Positions 15,155-23,248 of a DNA stretch of 45,099 bases are shown in pieces. The DNA is from Cyclobacteriaceae bacterium (lineage in GTDB: Bacteria; Bacteroidota; Bacteroidia; Cytophagales; Cyclobacteriaceae), in the NCBI GenBank assembly GCA_016786495.1, contig JAEUUJ010000069.1:1-45099 (forward strand), given 5' to 3'. The position numbers and the translations under genes are program-made. Below the pieces are notes generated by a model. It made no database searches, was not told the DNA's origin, and saw only the letters and a program-made list of their open reading frames with translations. How positions within the stretch are numbered: position 1 is the stretch's first letter; each line of letters starts with the position of its first letter.

Positions 15155-16063
15155 ATGAATATTGCGATTCTGTCTACCGGGCCGAGACTATACTCTACCC
15201 GTAGGTTAAAAGAGGCCGGTGAGAAACGCGGGCACCGCGTGGAGATCATCGACCACATGAAGTGCGTGCTGTACATCGAGAAACAAAATCCGGTGGTACT
15301 GTATCAGGGAAGAAAGCTCGATTACTTTGATGCCATCATTCCGCGTATCGGAGCATCGGTAACGTTTTATGGTGCTGCTGTTGTTCGGCAGTTTGAAATG
15401 ATGAAGGTATTTACGGCCGTTGAATCGCAAGCGCTTATCCGATCGCGCGATAAACTCAGAAGTCTGCAAATTTTATCACGTGCAGGTCTTGGTCTTCCGA
15501 AAACGATCTTCATGGATTATTCAAAAGATACTGAAGGCGTGGTGGAATCGGTGGGAGGTGCCCCGGTTGTGATTAAGCTGCTGGAGGGAACACAGGGTCT
15601 AGGTGTTGTGCTGGCTGAAAACAAGAAGGCAGCTCAATCGGTTATCGAAGCATTTCATGGATTGAAGACCCGGATCATCGTACAGGAATTTATCAAGGAG
15701 GCAAAAGGTGCCGACATCCGGGCCTTCATTGTAGATGGAGAAGTTGTCGGTGCGATGCGGAGACAAGCGAAAGAGGGCGAATTCCGGTCTAACCTGCACC
15801 GGGGCGGAACAGCAACCGTGGTCAAATTGAGTCGTGCTGAGAAACATGCCGCTATTACGGCCGCAAAGAAAATGGGTCTCGGTGTTGCCGGTGTTGATAT
15901 GCTGCCGTCGAAACGCGGACCGCTTATTCTTGAAGTGAATTCATCGCCAGGCCTGGAAGGCATTGAAGGGGCGACCAAGGTTGACATTGCGGGAAGGATC
16001 TTTCAATACCTCGAAAAGAACGCGGTGAAGAAAAAGATTCAAAAAGACAAGATCAACGCTTAA
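15155..16063 (+). CDS. rimK: RimK-type ATP-grasp ligase (ribosomal protein S6 glutamate ligase)
   Basis: 302 aa, matching RimK length. The ATP-grasp core is seen in [19 protein letters not shown] (nucleotide-binding loop), [20 protein letters not shown] and the metal-binding [14 protein letters not shown] near the end. RimK adds glutamate residues to the C-terminus of S6 in proteobacteria, and related enzymes act on other carboxylate-amine substrates. Flanking rimB-like and deacylase genes support a RimK-type modification system. The tail after residue 285 is Lys-rich. Confidence 0.9.
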   Translation: MNIAILSTGPRLYSTRRLKEAGEKRGHRVEIIDHMKCVLYIEKQNPVVLYQGRKLDYFDAIIPRIGASVTFYGAAVVRQFEMMKVFTAVESQALIRSRDKLRSLQILSRAGLGLPKTIFMDYSKDTEGVVESVGGAPVVIKLLEGTQGLGVVLAENKKAAQSVIEAFHGLKTRIIVQEFIKEAKGADIRAFIVDGEVVGAMRRQAKEGEFRSNLHRGGTATVVKLSRAEKHAAITAAKKMGLGVAGVDMLPSKRGPLILEVNSSPGLEGIEGATKVDIAGRIFQYLEKNAVKKKIQKDKINA

Positions 16064-16078
16064 CTGCCGTAACCCTCC

Positions 16079-17053
16079 ATGAAGAAAGTTGTTATTGCCG
16101 GACACGAGATTTGGCCGGGAGAATTCAGGGAAATCGATATTAACATCGCCCGGCTGCCTTCGCACACGCAGATCGATACTCCGATTTATGTGTCCCGTTC
16201 CGAGCATGATGGCCCGATCCTCGCATTAACAGCCGGTATGCATGGCGATGAGATTAACGGGATGGAGATTGTTCGCAGGATTCTCGATGAAGGCCTGCAT
16301 AAAGTGAAACGCGGCACCGTTGTGTGCATGCCCATCACCAATGTCTACGGCTTCCTGAACTTTTCACGGGACGTACCGGATGGTAAAGATGTAAACCGCT
16401 CGTTTCCGGGAAGCAAGAACGGCTCGCTCGCGAGCCGCGTAGCCTACAACCTGACGCATCAGATTATTCCGTTTATCGACTATGGTGTAGACTTTCACAC
16501 CGGAGGCGCGATGCGTACCAACTATCCGCAGGTTCGGGCTATGCTCAACGACAAAACGAATCAGCAATTGGCGGAAGCTTTCTCTGCTCCGTTTACGATC
16601 GACTCACCGTTCCGGCCGAATTCACTGAGAAAGGAAGCTTCTAAAAAAGGTAAAAATATCATCGTGTATGAAGCGGGCGAATCGCTGCGCTTCGATTTGC
16701 AGGGCATTGAAGAAGGTATTGCCGGAACACTTCGGCTAATGAAACACCTGAAGATGATCGATGACGCCCCTGCGCCCAAAGAAACCAACCGCATTATCTG
16801 GAGTTCGTCATGGGTTCGCGCGAAGCATGCAGGGTTGTTTCAGCCTTCGATTCGTTGTGGCCAGATGGTGCATAAAGGCGAGTCGGTCGGCACGATCACC
16901 GATCCTTTCGGAGAATTCAAGGAAGAGGTGAAGGTTCCCGAAACCGCTTATGTTATCGGCTTAAACAACAGTCCGGTTGTGAATGCAGGCGATGCACTCA
17001 TGCACCTGGGCATGGATAATGTTTGCAAGCTCGAAAACAAGGGTGCTGATTAA
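16079..17053 (+). CDS. Succinylglutamate desuccinylase/aspartoacylase-family zinc carboxypeptidase
   Basis: 324 aa. The M14-like zinc site is visible: GMHGDEING gives His55 and Glu58, and VDFHTGG gives the third ligand. IVYEAGESLRFD carries the C-terminal catalytic Glu region, and a C-terminal beta domain follows (GLFQPSIRCGQMVHKGESVG). The family removes acyl groups from amino acids, but the real substrate is unknown; next to rimK it might remove glutamates or trim a RimK product (inference). It starts 15 bp after rimK. Its stop overlaps the stop of the convergent receptor gene in a shared TTAA. Confidence 0.88.
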   Translation: MKKVVIAGHEIWPGEFREIDINIARLPSHTQIDTPIYVSRSEHDGPILALTAGMHGDEINGMEIVRRILDEGLHKVKRGTVVCMPITNVYGFLNFSRDVPDGKDVNRSFPGSKNGSLASRVAYNLTHQIIPFIDYGVDFHTGGAMRTNYPQVRAMLNDKTNQQLAEAFSAPFTIDSPFRPNSLRKEASKKGKNIIVYEAGESLRFDLQGIEEGIAGTLRLMKHLKMIDDAPAPKETNRIIWSSSWVRAKHAGLFQPSIRCGQMVHKGESVGTITDPFGEFKEEVKVPETAYVIGLNNSPVVNAGDALMHLGMDNVCKLENKGAD

Positions 17054-18318
17054 TCGCGGTCTTCCCGATCGGGATTGTACAAGTCATCAAACGTTAACGT
17101 TCCGGCTGCGCCATCGCTGCGGAATATTCTCAAATGATACAGCAGTGCCACTGCCATCAGTAAAAAGATGACAATGTATCCGATGCTGAAAAGATAGGCA
17201 TTGTAGTATTGGATGAATCCCTCAAAAACAACCATGTCGTAGCCGAAGAGAATAATTGCCAAGATCACGCTGAACACAAGATACCATACACCCGTGCGTT
17301 CCTTGATAAGCGCACGAATGGTAATCACGCCACTGTGAATCAGAACCAGCGCAGCGATGATCAGGTACAAAGCAATCCACCTTGTAAAGAATACAGGCGG
17401 CATCAACAGGGTTTCGGCAATGAACGTGCCATTGGCGATGACAAAAATATACTTGATGACGTTACTGCTTTCTTTTGGAAACAGCCTGCTGAAGAACAGC
17501 ACAGTGAAGATCATCATCAGGTAAAGCGTGATGTATTCGATGCGCACCATCCACGCCCAGTCGAACTGCGGAACAAAGTCAATGATCAGATAATTATTCG
17601 AAAAGACTGACCGGATTGACCAGCTAACGCAAAGCAACGCGAAATAAAGCGTTATCTTTTTCTTTTCCTGGCGCACATAATAAATAATCAGGAATGCGGC
17701 GCCGAGTACAAACAATGTCAGGCACTCGGTGAGGTTACTTTTGGTTGCGTTTTCATCATGCGCCATCAGCAACGGAGCCGAGCCGAGGTAAATCGGTTGT
17801 TTTGCGCCCGTGTTGTAGTGATGGAAATTGGCAAGCTGAAGTGTAATGTTAAGCGTATCACCCACGGCATCAAACGAAGTGACCTGGGGCATCCACTGCG
17901 GAACAGTGGTCGACTCAGTCGTTCCCGGAGTTCCATTTTCGGCAATCAGCTTTCCGTTAACAAACAACTTATAACTGCTGTACAGTTGTGGAATTTCAAA
18001 CGCGAGATTTTTGGTATTGGCCGGTACTAAAACCTGTACCGCGTAGGTTCCGTATTGCACCATCTCAAAGCCTGCTTTCGACAGCACCTGCGGGAACGGG
18101 ATATGCTGTCCCGGTTTCCCCGGATTAGCCAACAACTCATTCTCATAAAAAATCCAGTCACCTGCAAGCGCTACTTTGTGTGCCGACAGATTCCACTTCC
18201 GTAAATCGATTACCCCGTTCTCAACCTGTGGATGATCGCCCGACTGAGCTTGTAAAAAGCCGGAAAAAATGCACAGCAATGCCAGAATTGCTGCTTTTTG
18301 AATGGAACTGCGGATCAT
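17050..18318 (-). CDS. 7TM-DISM-type membrane receptor without an output domain
   Basis: 422 aa. After a signal peptide (about 1-24) comes a beta-rich extracytoplasmic domain of about 175 residues (GVIDLRKWNLSAHKVALAGD, then GTYAVQVLVPANTKNLAFEI and YKLFVNGKLIAENGTPG), a galactose-binding-like sandwich as in 7TMR-DISM sensors. Seven hydrophobic helices follow (about 200-405). The protein stops soon after TM7 (FDDLYNPDREDRD), so no histidine kinase, GGDEF or HTH domain is present. It must signal through a partner or serve another role. It lies 31 bp downstream of the GH97 gene and may be co-transcribed with it, hinting at sugar sensing (inference). Confidence 0.75.
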   Translation of the reverse strand: MIRSSIQKAAILALLCIFSGFLQAQSGDHPQVENGVIDLRKWNLSAHKVALAGDWIFYENELLANPGKPGQHIPFPQVLSKAGFEMVQYGTYAVQVLVPANTKNLAFEIPQLYSSYKLFVNGKLIAENGTPGTTESTTVPQWMPQVTSFDAVGDTLNITLQLANFHHYNTGAKQPIYLGSAPLLMAHDENATKSNLTECLTLFVLGAAFLIIYYVRQEKKKITLYFALLCVSWSIRSVFSNNYLIIDFVPQFDWAWMVRIEYITLYLMMIFTVLFFSRLFPKESSNVIKYIFVIANGTFIAETLLMPPVFFTRWIALYLIIAALVLIHSGVITIRALIKERTGVWYLVFSVILAIILFGYDMVVFEGFIQYYNAYLFSIGYIVIFLLMAVALLYHLRIFRSDGAAGTLTFDDLYNPDREDRD

Positions 18319-18349
18319 ACAAGGGGGATAAGATGCTCCGAAACTACTA

Positions 18350-20530
18350 TTACTTTTTCACTTTATACGCTTTCCACTTTTTGAGATCTTCGGTGGTGGC
18401 CGGCTTTAGGCTAACGGCCGCTCCGCCTCCCGGTGCCAGGTTGATGGCAAGTATAGTTTTTCCGGTCACGATTACATTCTCAATTTGATATGCCATCGGA
18501 TTTTTGTCCCAGTCTGCATCCGGTTTATCGCTGTAAATTGTTGCGAGATACTTCTGGCCCGGCTTCAAAAAGGTGAGTGGCATGTTAGCGGTTCTTTTTT
18601 GTTCATCCGTAATCGCCCCGATAAACCAGGCTTCTTTTCCTTTTGCCTTGCGTGCCGTGGTAATGAAGTCTCCGGGCTCGGCTTCAAGAATTTGTGTGTC
18701 GTCCCAATCAACGGCTACGTCTTTAATGAATTCAAACGCATCGGGGAAGCGTTCATAGTTTTCAGGCAGATCGGCCGCCATCTGCAACGGACTGTATAGT
18801 GTGACGTATAACGCGAGTTGTTTGGCGAGCGTGGTATGAATCGCAAATCCATTCGGTGATTGATTATTAAACGGACGCTTGGCTACATAGTAGTCCATTT
18901 TAATCTGAAAAATTCCGGGTGTGTAGTCCATCGGTCCACCCATGATGCGGGTAAACGGCAGAATGGTTTCATGTTCCGGGGGACTTCCAATACTCCACGC
19001 GTTGAACTCATTGCCTCTTGCGGCCTCGCACGCCAGCCAGTTCGGATACGTACGATGCAGTCCGGTTGGGCGAACCGGCTCATGCGCATCCAGCATGATC
19101 TTGTATTCAGCAGTTTTTTTGGCAACCCGGTTGTAGTGGTTTACCATCCACTGCCCGTCATGCCATTCTCCGCGCGGAATAATTTTGCCTACGTAACCGG
19201 TTTTAACGGCATCATACCCATTTTCCTTCATGAATTTATAGGCGTCATCCATTCTGCGTTCGTAGTTTGTAACCGAACCTGAAGTTTCGTGGTGCATGAT
19301 CAGCTTCACATTTTTTGAAGCTGCGTAACGATGAAGTTCTTTCACGTCAAAATCAGGGTAGGGGGTAGTAAAGTCAAAAACATTTTCTTTCCACTGGCCG
19401 AACCAGTCTTCCCAGCCTACGTTCCAGCCTTCGATCAGCACACCATCAAAGCCATTCTTTGCTGCGAAATCAATATATCGTTTGGTGTTGGTGGTGTTCG
19501 CAGAATGGCGCCCGTTTGGCTTCAACGACTTCCAGTCGGTGTTATCAAGGGTCAGGTTCACATCATCTGCATAATACCACGTACCGACACCTACGTGCAT
19601 TTCCCACCAGATGCCGACATACTTCGTTGGCTTGATCCAGTCGGTGTCTTTGATCACGGAGGGTTCGTTCAGGTTCAAAATTGTTTTGGAGGCGAGGATG
19701 TCAGCCGCTTTATCGCTCACGATGATGGTTCTCCAAGGTGTGTGGCTGGGGGTTTGTAAATATGCTTTGTTGCCCACAGCATCCGGAGCAAGCGTGGAGG
19801 TGAGTGTCAGGTTTCCTTTGTTGATGGAAAGAATCATGGCCGGATAATTCACCAGCGCAGCTTCGTGAATGTTAATGTACAAACCATCGGCTGACTTCAT
19901 CATTAACGGGGTTTGTACCGCACCGTTAATCGGATTGCGGGTAGCAATCTCGTCGGCTGAGCCAACGCGTGCCGATTTATCGGCCTTCGTGAGTGTGGTG
20001 GTTGAATAGGTGTATTCGTTTGTGTCGAAGTCCCCGGGAATCCAGAAAGCTTTATGGTCGCCTGTCATGGCGAACTGAGTAACTTCATCTTTTACAACGA
20101 AGTGCTCAAGATTGGGCTGTCGGGGAAATTCGTACCGGAAGCCAAGGCCATCATTAAAAAGCCTGAACCGGATAATCATGCTGCGTTGTTTCGGAGATGA
20201 TTGTGTTAGGGTTAATGCAAGTTCGTTGTAGTTATTGCGGATCGTTTTTACCTCTCCCCAAACAGGATCCCAGGTCTCATCTTTCCGGGAGGTTTCTATT
20301 TTCTCCAGCGTAAATCCACTTGCCAGTGATTGCTGATCCTTTACTTCAATGCCTAACCGGCTTTGCTTGATAACCGGTTTGCTTTTGTAGCTGAGCTGAT
20401 ACATTGGCTCACCGGCCTGAGTCAGTGAAAAAGAGAACTTGAAATTACCATCAGGAGATGTTAATTCTTGCGCAAACAACTGGGCGCCGAGTGTAAGCAG
20501 GAGGAGTAGAACAACGATTATTTTTTTCAT
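18350..20530 (-). CDS. Glycoside hydrolase family 97 alpha-glucosidase (SusB-like)
   Basis: 726 aa with a signal peptide (about 1-21), so periplasmic or exported. An N-terminal beta-sandwich (about 22-290), a central (beta/alpha)8 barrel (about 300-590) and a C-terminal beta domain match GH97. Glu415 (LIMHHETSGS), Glu484 (DAHEPVRPTG) and Glu508 (AARGNEFNAW) have exactly the spacing 69 and 24 of Glu439, Glu508 and Glu532 in Bacteroides SusB, predicting the inverting alpha-glucosidase type over the retaining alpha-galactosidase type, which uses an Asp nucleophile. No SusCD pair is near. It likely precedes the 7TM receptor gene in a two-gene unit. Confidence 0.93.
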   Translation of the reverse strand: MKKIIVVLLLLLTLGAQLFAQELTSPDGNFKFSFSLTQAGEPMYQLSYKSKPVIKQSRLGIEVKDQQSLASGFTLEKIETSRKDETWDPVWGEVKTIRNNYNELALTLTQSSPKQRSMIIRFRLFNDGLGFRYEFPRQPNLEHFVVKDEVTQFAMTGDHKAFWIPGDFDTNEYTYSTTTLTKADKSARVGSADEIATRNPINGAVQTPLMMKSADGLYINIHEAALVNYPAMILSINKGNLTLTSTLAPDAVGNKAYLQTPSHTPWRTIIVSDKAADILASKTILNLNEPSVIKDTDWIKPTKYVGIWWEMHVGVGTWYYADDVNLTLDNTDWKSLKPNGRHSANTTNTKRYIDFAAKNGFDGVLIEGWNVGWEDWFGQWKENVFDFTTPYPDFDVKELHRYAASKNVKLIMHHETSGSVTNYERRMDDAYKFMKENGYDAVKTGYVGKIIPRGEWHDGQWMVNHYNRVAKKTAEYKIMLDAHEPVRPTGLHRTYPNWLACEAARGNEFNAWSIGSPPEHETILPFTRIMGGPMDYTPGIFQIKMDYYVAKRPFNNQSPNGFAIHTTLAKQLALYVTLYSPLQMAADLPENYERFPDAFEFIKDVAVDWDDTQILEAEPGDFITTARKAKGKEAWFIGAITDEQKRTANMPLTFLKPGQKYLATIYSDKPDADWDKNPMAYQIENVIVTGKTILAINLAPGGGAAVSLKPATTEDLKKWKAYKVKK

Positions 20531-20580
20531 AATTCAGACAGTAAACAGGCTCCAAGATAGCCCTTTTTACTATACTCCGC

Positions 20581-20730
20581 ATGCCCGAAAAAGATGAACT
20601 AATGGATGTATGCATCCGCAAGGCTGTACCGTTTGCACAACCGATTCTTTCGCATCTGCGAAGGTTGTGCAAGACACTCTGAGTAGGAGATGGTCAGGGT
20701 GAGGCACACCCTGCATTTTGATTTTGGAAA
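20581..20730 (+). pseudogene. Decayed YdeI/DUF1801-family gene, 5' remnant
   Basis: From the ATG at 20581 a 33-codon frame contains DVCIRKAVPFAQPILSHLRR, very like the family's N-terminus (x-YI-x-KA-x-FA-x-PIL-x-HLR-x-LVH), then meets a TGA at 20680-20682. Shifting frame, codons at about 20681-20728 read SE-stop-EMVRVRHTLHFDFGN, resembling the family's EVEETIKWxxPHFDYKG. So homology continues across one frameshift and one stop, then fades; the remaining two-thirds of a normal gene is missing. The match is from memory of the family consensus. It lies in the gap between the permease pair and GH97. Confidence 0.5.
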
Positions 20731-20753
20731 TAGGCGGGATGCGTCCGAAACGC

Positions 20754-20785
20754 AAATGATCTTCCCGGCAGCAGGAAGATCATTT
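20754..20785 (-). terminator. Perfect 12-bp inverted repeat downstream of the permease pair
   Basis: AAATGATCTTCC (20754-20765), loop of 8 nt, GGAAGATCATTT (20774-20785), with no mismatch. It sits 23 bases beyond the stop of the second permease gene, so it probably ends or protects that transcript. The T-tract is weak (ATTTGCGTTTC on the minus strand), so termination efficiency is uncertain. Confidence 0.6.
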
Positions 20786-20807
20786 ACATGAGTCGGTGAT
20801 GAAACCG

Positions 20808-23237
20808 CTATTCGTTCCGCAGTGAATTTACCGGGTTACTGTTCGCGGCTTTGAGTGTTTGATAGCCTACCGTAACGATCGCAATCGCAACGCCTGCAAG
20901 CACCGTAACCACAAACAGCCAGATGCTGACGTCCATGTGATACGCAAAACCCGACAACCATCGGTTAACGGCAAACCAGGCAACCGGTGTGGCAATTACA
21001 AACGCGATCAGGATCAGGTAGATGAAATCTTTCGATAACATCACTACGATTCCGCTTACGGTTGAACCGAGTACTTTTCGAATGCTGATTTCTTTCATTC
21101 GTTGTGTAGTGGTGAACGAGGCAAGCCCGAATAAGCCGAGGCATGAAATAAAGATGGCCATCGTCATCGCGGTTTTCACCAGACGGGCTACCCGCTGCTC
21201 GGATTGATAGAAATTCTTCAGGGTTTCATCGAGGAACTCATACGAGAATTTTTCGTTCGGATATACTTTCTTCCACGCCTCTTCGATTTTTGCGATGCCT
21301 GCTTTAAATTCATCGGTTCCGTTGCCGGTTGAAAGTTTGATGTTAAAGCAGCTGAATTCTACATCGTTACCCATGATCACGGGCTCCACTTTTTTATGCA
21401 GGGATTGAATGTGAAAATCTTCGACAACGCCCACGATCGGATATTCGCGATCACTGTACCAAATTGTTTTATCGATGGCTTGTTCGGGAGAGCTGAAGCC
21501 GAGCTGCGTCATCAGCGTTTTGTTGATGAGGAATTCCCGCAGCGAGTCGGTGGGTCGCAGGTTGCGTCCACCCACAAGTTTGATGTCGTAGAATCCGATA
21601 TAATCCGGATCGCCAAACTTTCGGAATGCATTAACTTTTACGATTTCACCTTTTTCAGGCTTGTACTCAACTGTATTTGAACTCCACCCGTTTTCAGACG
21701 GGGGCGAATCGCTTAAACTCATGTCAGCAATCTGCGGAACCTGCGACAGCTCATTCTTAAACACCGCTATCTTGCTTGAATTCTCCTGCCACGGAGTGTA
21801 CAGGTAGATCACTGCATCTTTTTTGAAGCCAATGTCTTTGTTAAGCATGTAGTTGATTTGCCAGCCTACCGCAAGGGCACCAATAATCAGCAACTGTGCA
21901 ATGGCAAACTGAAAAACGATCAACGACTTGCGCATGAATGCTGAACGTGACGTGCCTGACGTTGCGTGCGCCTGATTTTTAAGAGCAACAGCCGGAAGAA
22001 ACGATGACATAATGAACGCCGGGTATAAACCGGCCAGCAAACCGATGCCGAGAATAACACAGAGCAGGAAGGGCGCCACTTCTTTCAGCGAAAGCACAAC
22101 TCCTGCAGGCACGAAATCCGAAAATGTTTGAAGCGCCAATTCGGTTAGTGGCAGTGCAAGCACCACGGCAATTACTGTAATGATGAAACTTTGGTACAGG
22201 AACTGACTGATCAATGCCGTGCGCGAACTTCCCAGGGTTTTGCGTACGCCAACTTCTTTAGCCCTGCGAACGGCCTGAGCAGTTTCCAGGTTAATAAAGT
22301 TGATCGCGCCAATGATCAGGAGCAGTCCGGCCACAACAATCAACACTGTCAGCGTTGGAAGATGCGCGGGCGACCGGCTATAGTCGAAGATCGCGGTTTC
22401 GTTGTTGTAGTGAAGGTCCGACAATGGCTGGGCGCTGAAGTTGTTCTCAACGTCCCATGTGCTTTTCTCTTTGTATCGCTTTTTCAGAATCTCAAACTGA
22501 TCGGTAAGTGTTTTTGTGCTGGATGTTTGATCGAGAAGCACGAATACTTGGGAGCTGCTATTCACACTTTGCCAATCGTTTAGCCGGATGTTTCGTTTCA
22601 GCCAGCTCTTTTCAATGGTGCTGTAACTGATAAAATCCGTCATGTCGATATCCGTGTTAAACGGAAGATCTTTTACGATTCCCGCTACGGTTGTTTGAAG
22701 TGAATCGCGATAAATTACTTCACGTCCGATTACCTTTAACGGGTCGGCTGTTCCGAAATAGGTTTTCGCCCGGCTTTCGGTCAACACAACCTTGAAGGGT
22801 TCTGTCAGGGATTCTGGTGAACCGGCAATCCATTCATATGATTTAAATACCGAGAAGAATGCTGGTTCGGCAACGATGATTTTTTGCTGTTGTTCGAGAT
22901 TCGTTTTTTCGCTTCCGTTCGGAATCTCCACTTTACTGTTCAGGATCTGGAATGATGCAACGGCTTCAACCCCTTTAAACTCATCCCTGACGGTTTGACC
23001 AACCGCGGTTGGCGCACCCCGGTTCAAACCTGAAAAGACGCCCTGAAAAGAAGAGTGGATGCGGTAGATTCGTTCATATCCCTGATGTTCTTTATTGAAA
23101 CTGAGCTCAAAGTCAACAATCAGAAAGATGACCATGCAGGCAGCCACGCCAATGGCAAGACCTGTTACGTTGATAAAACTGTGAAGCTTGTTTCGCAACA
23201 AACTTCGCCAGGCAATCGTGAGAAAATTTCTAAACAT
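20808..23237 (-). CDS. FtsX/MacB-type ABC transporter permease, 809 aa
   Basis: An N-terminal cytoplasmic-to-TM start (FLTIAWRSLLRNKLHSFINV, TM about 20-44), a large periplasmic MacB-type core domain (about 45-285), three TM helices of the first FtsX domain (about 290-420), then a second half with TM at about 435-460, a second periplasmic domain and a final FtsX triplet (about 690-800). Such double FtsX permeases work with a separate MacB/LolD-like ATPase, commonly in export or in transmitting force across the envelope. No ATPase gene is near. It lies 11 bp downstream of a paralogue on the same strand and is likely co-expressed. Confidence 0.88.
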   Translation of the reverse strand: MFRNFLTIAWRSLLRNKLHSFINVTGLAIGVAACMVIFLIVDFELSFNKEHQGYERIYRIHSSFQGVFSGLNRGAPTAVGQTVRDEFKGVEAVASFQILNSKVEIPNGSEKTNLEQQQKIIVAEPAFFSVFKSYEWIAGSPESLTEPFKVVLTESRAKTYFGTADPLKVIGREVIYRDSLQTTVAGIVKDLPFNTDIDMTDFISYSTIEKSWLKRNIRLNDWQSVNSSSQVFVLLDQTSSTKTLTDQFEILKKRYKEKSTWDVENNFSAQPLSDLHYNNETAIFDYSRSPAHLPTLTVLIVVAGLLLIIGAINFINLETAQAVRRAKEVGVRKTLGSSRTALISQFLYQSFIITVIAVVLALPLTELALQTFSDFVPAGVVLSLKEVAPFLLCVILGIGLLAGLYPAFIMSSFLPAVALKNQAHATSGTSRSAFMRKSLIVFQFAIAQLLIIGALAVGWQINYMLNKDIGFKKDAVIYLYTPWQENSSKIAVFKNELSQVPQIADMSLSDSPPSENGWSSNTVEYKPEKGEIVKVNAFRKFGDPDYIGFYDIKLVGGRNLRPTDSLREFLINKTLMTQLGFSSPEQAIDKTIWYSDREYPIVGVVEDFHIQSLHKKVEPVIMGNDVEFSCFNIKLSTGNGTDEFKAGIAKIEEAWKKVYPNEKFSYEFLDETLKNFYQSEQRVARLVKTAMTMAIFISCLGLFGLASFTTTQRMKEISIRKVLGSTVSGIVVMLSKDFIYLILIAFVIATPVAWFAVNRWLSGFAYHMDVSIWLFVVTVLAGVAIAIVTVGYQTLKAANSNPVNSLRNE

Positions 23238-23248
23238 AGCGGTTCGGG

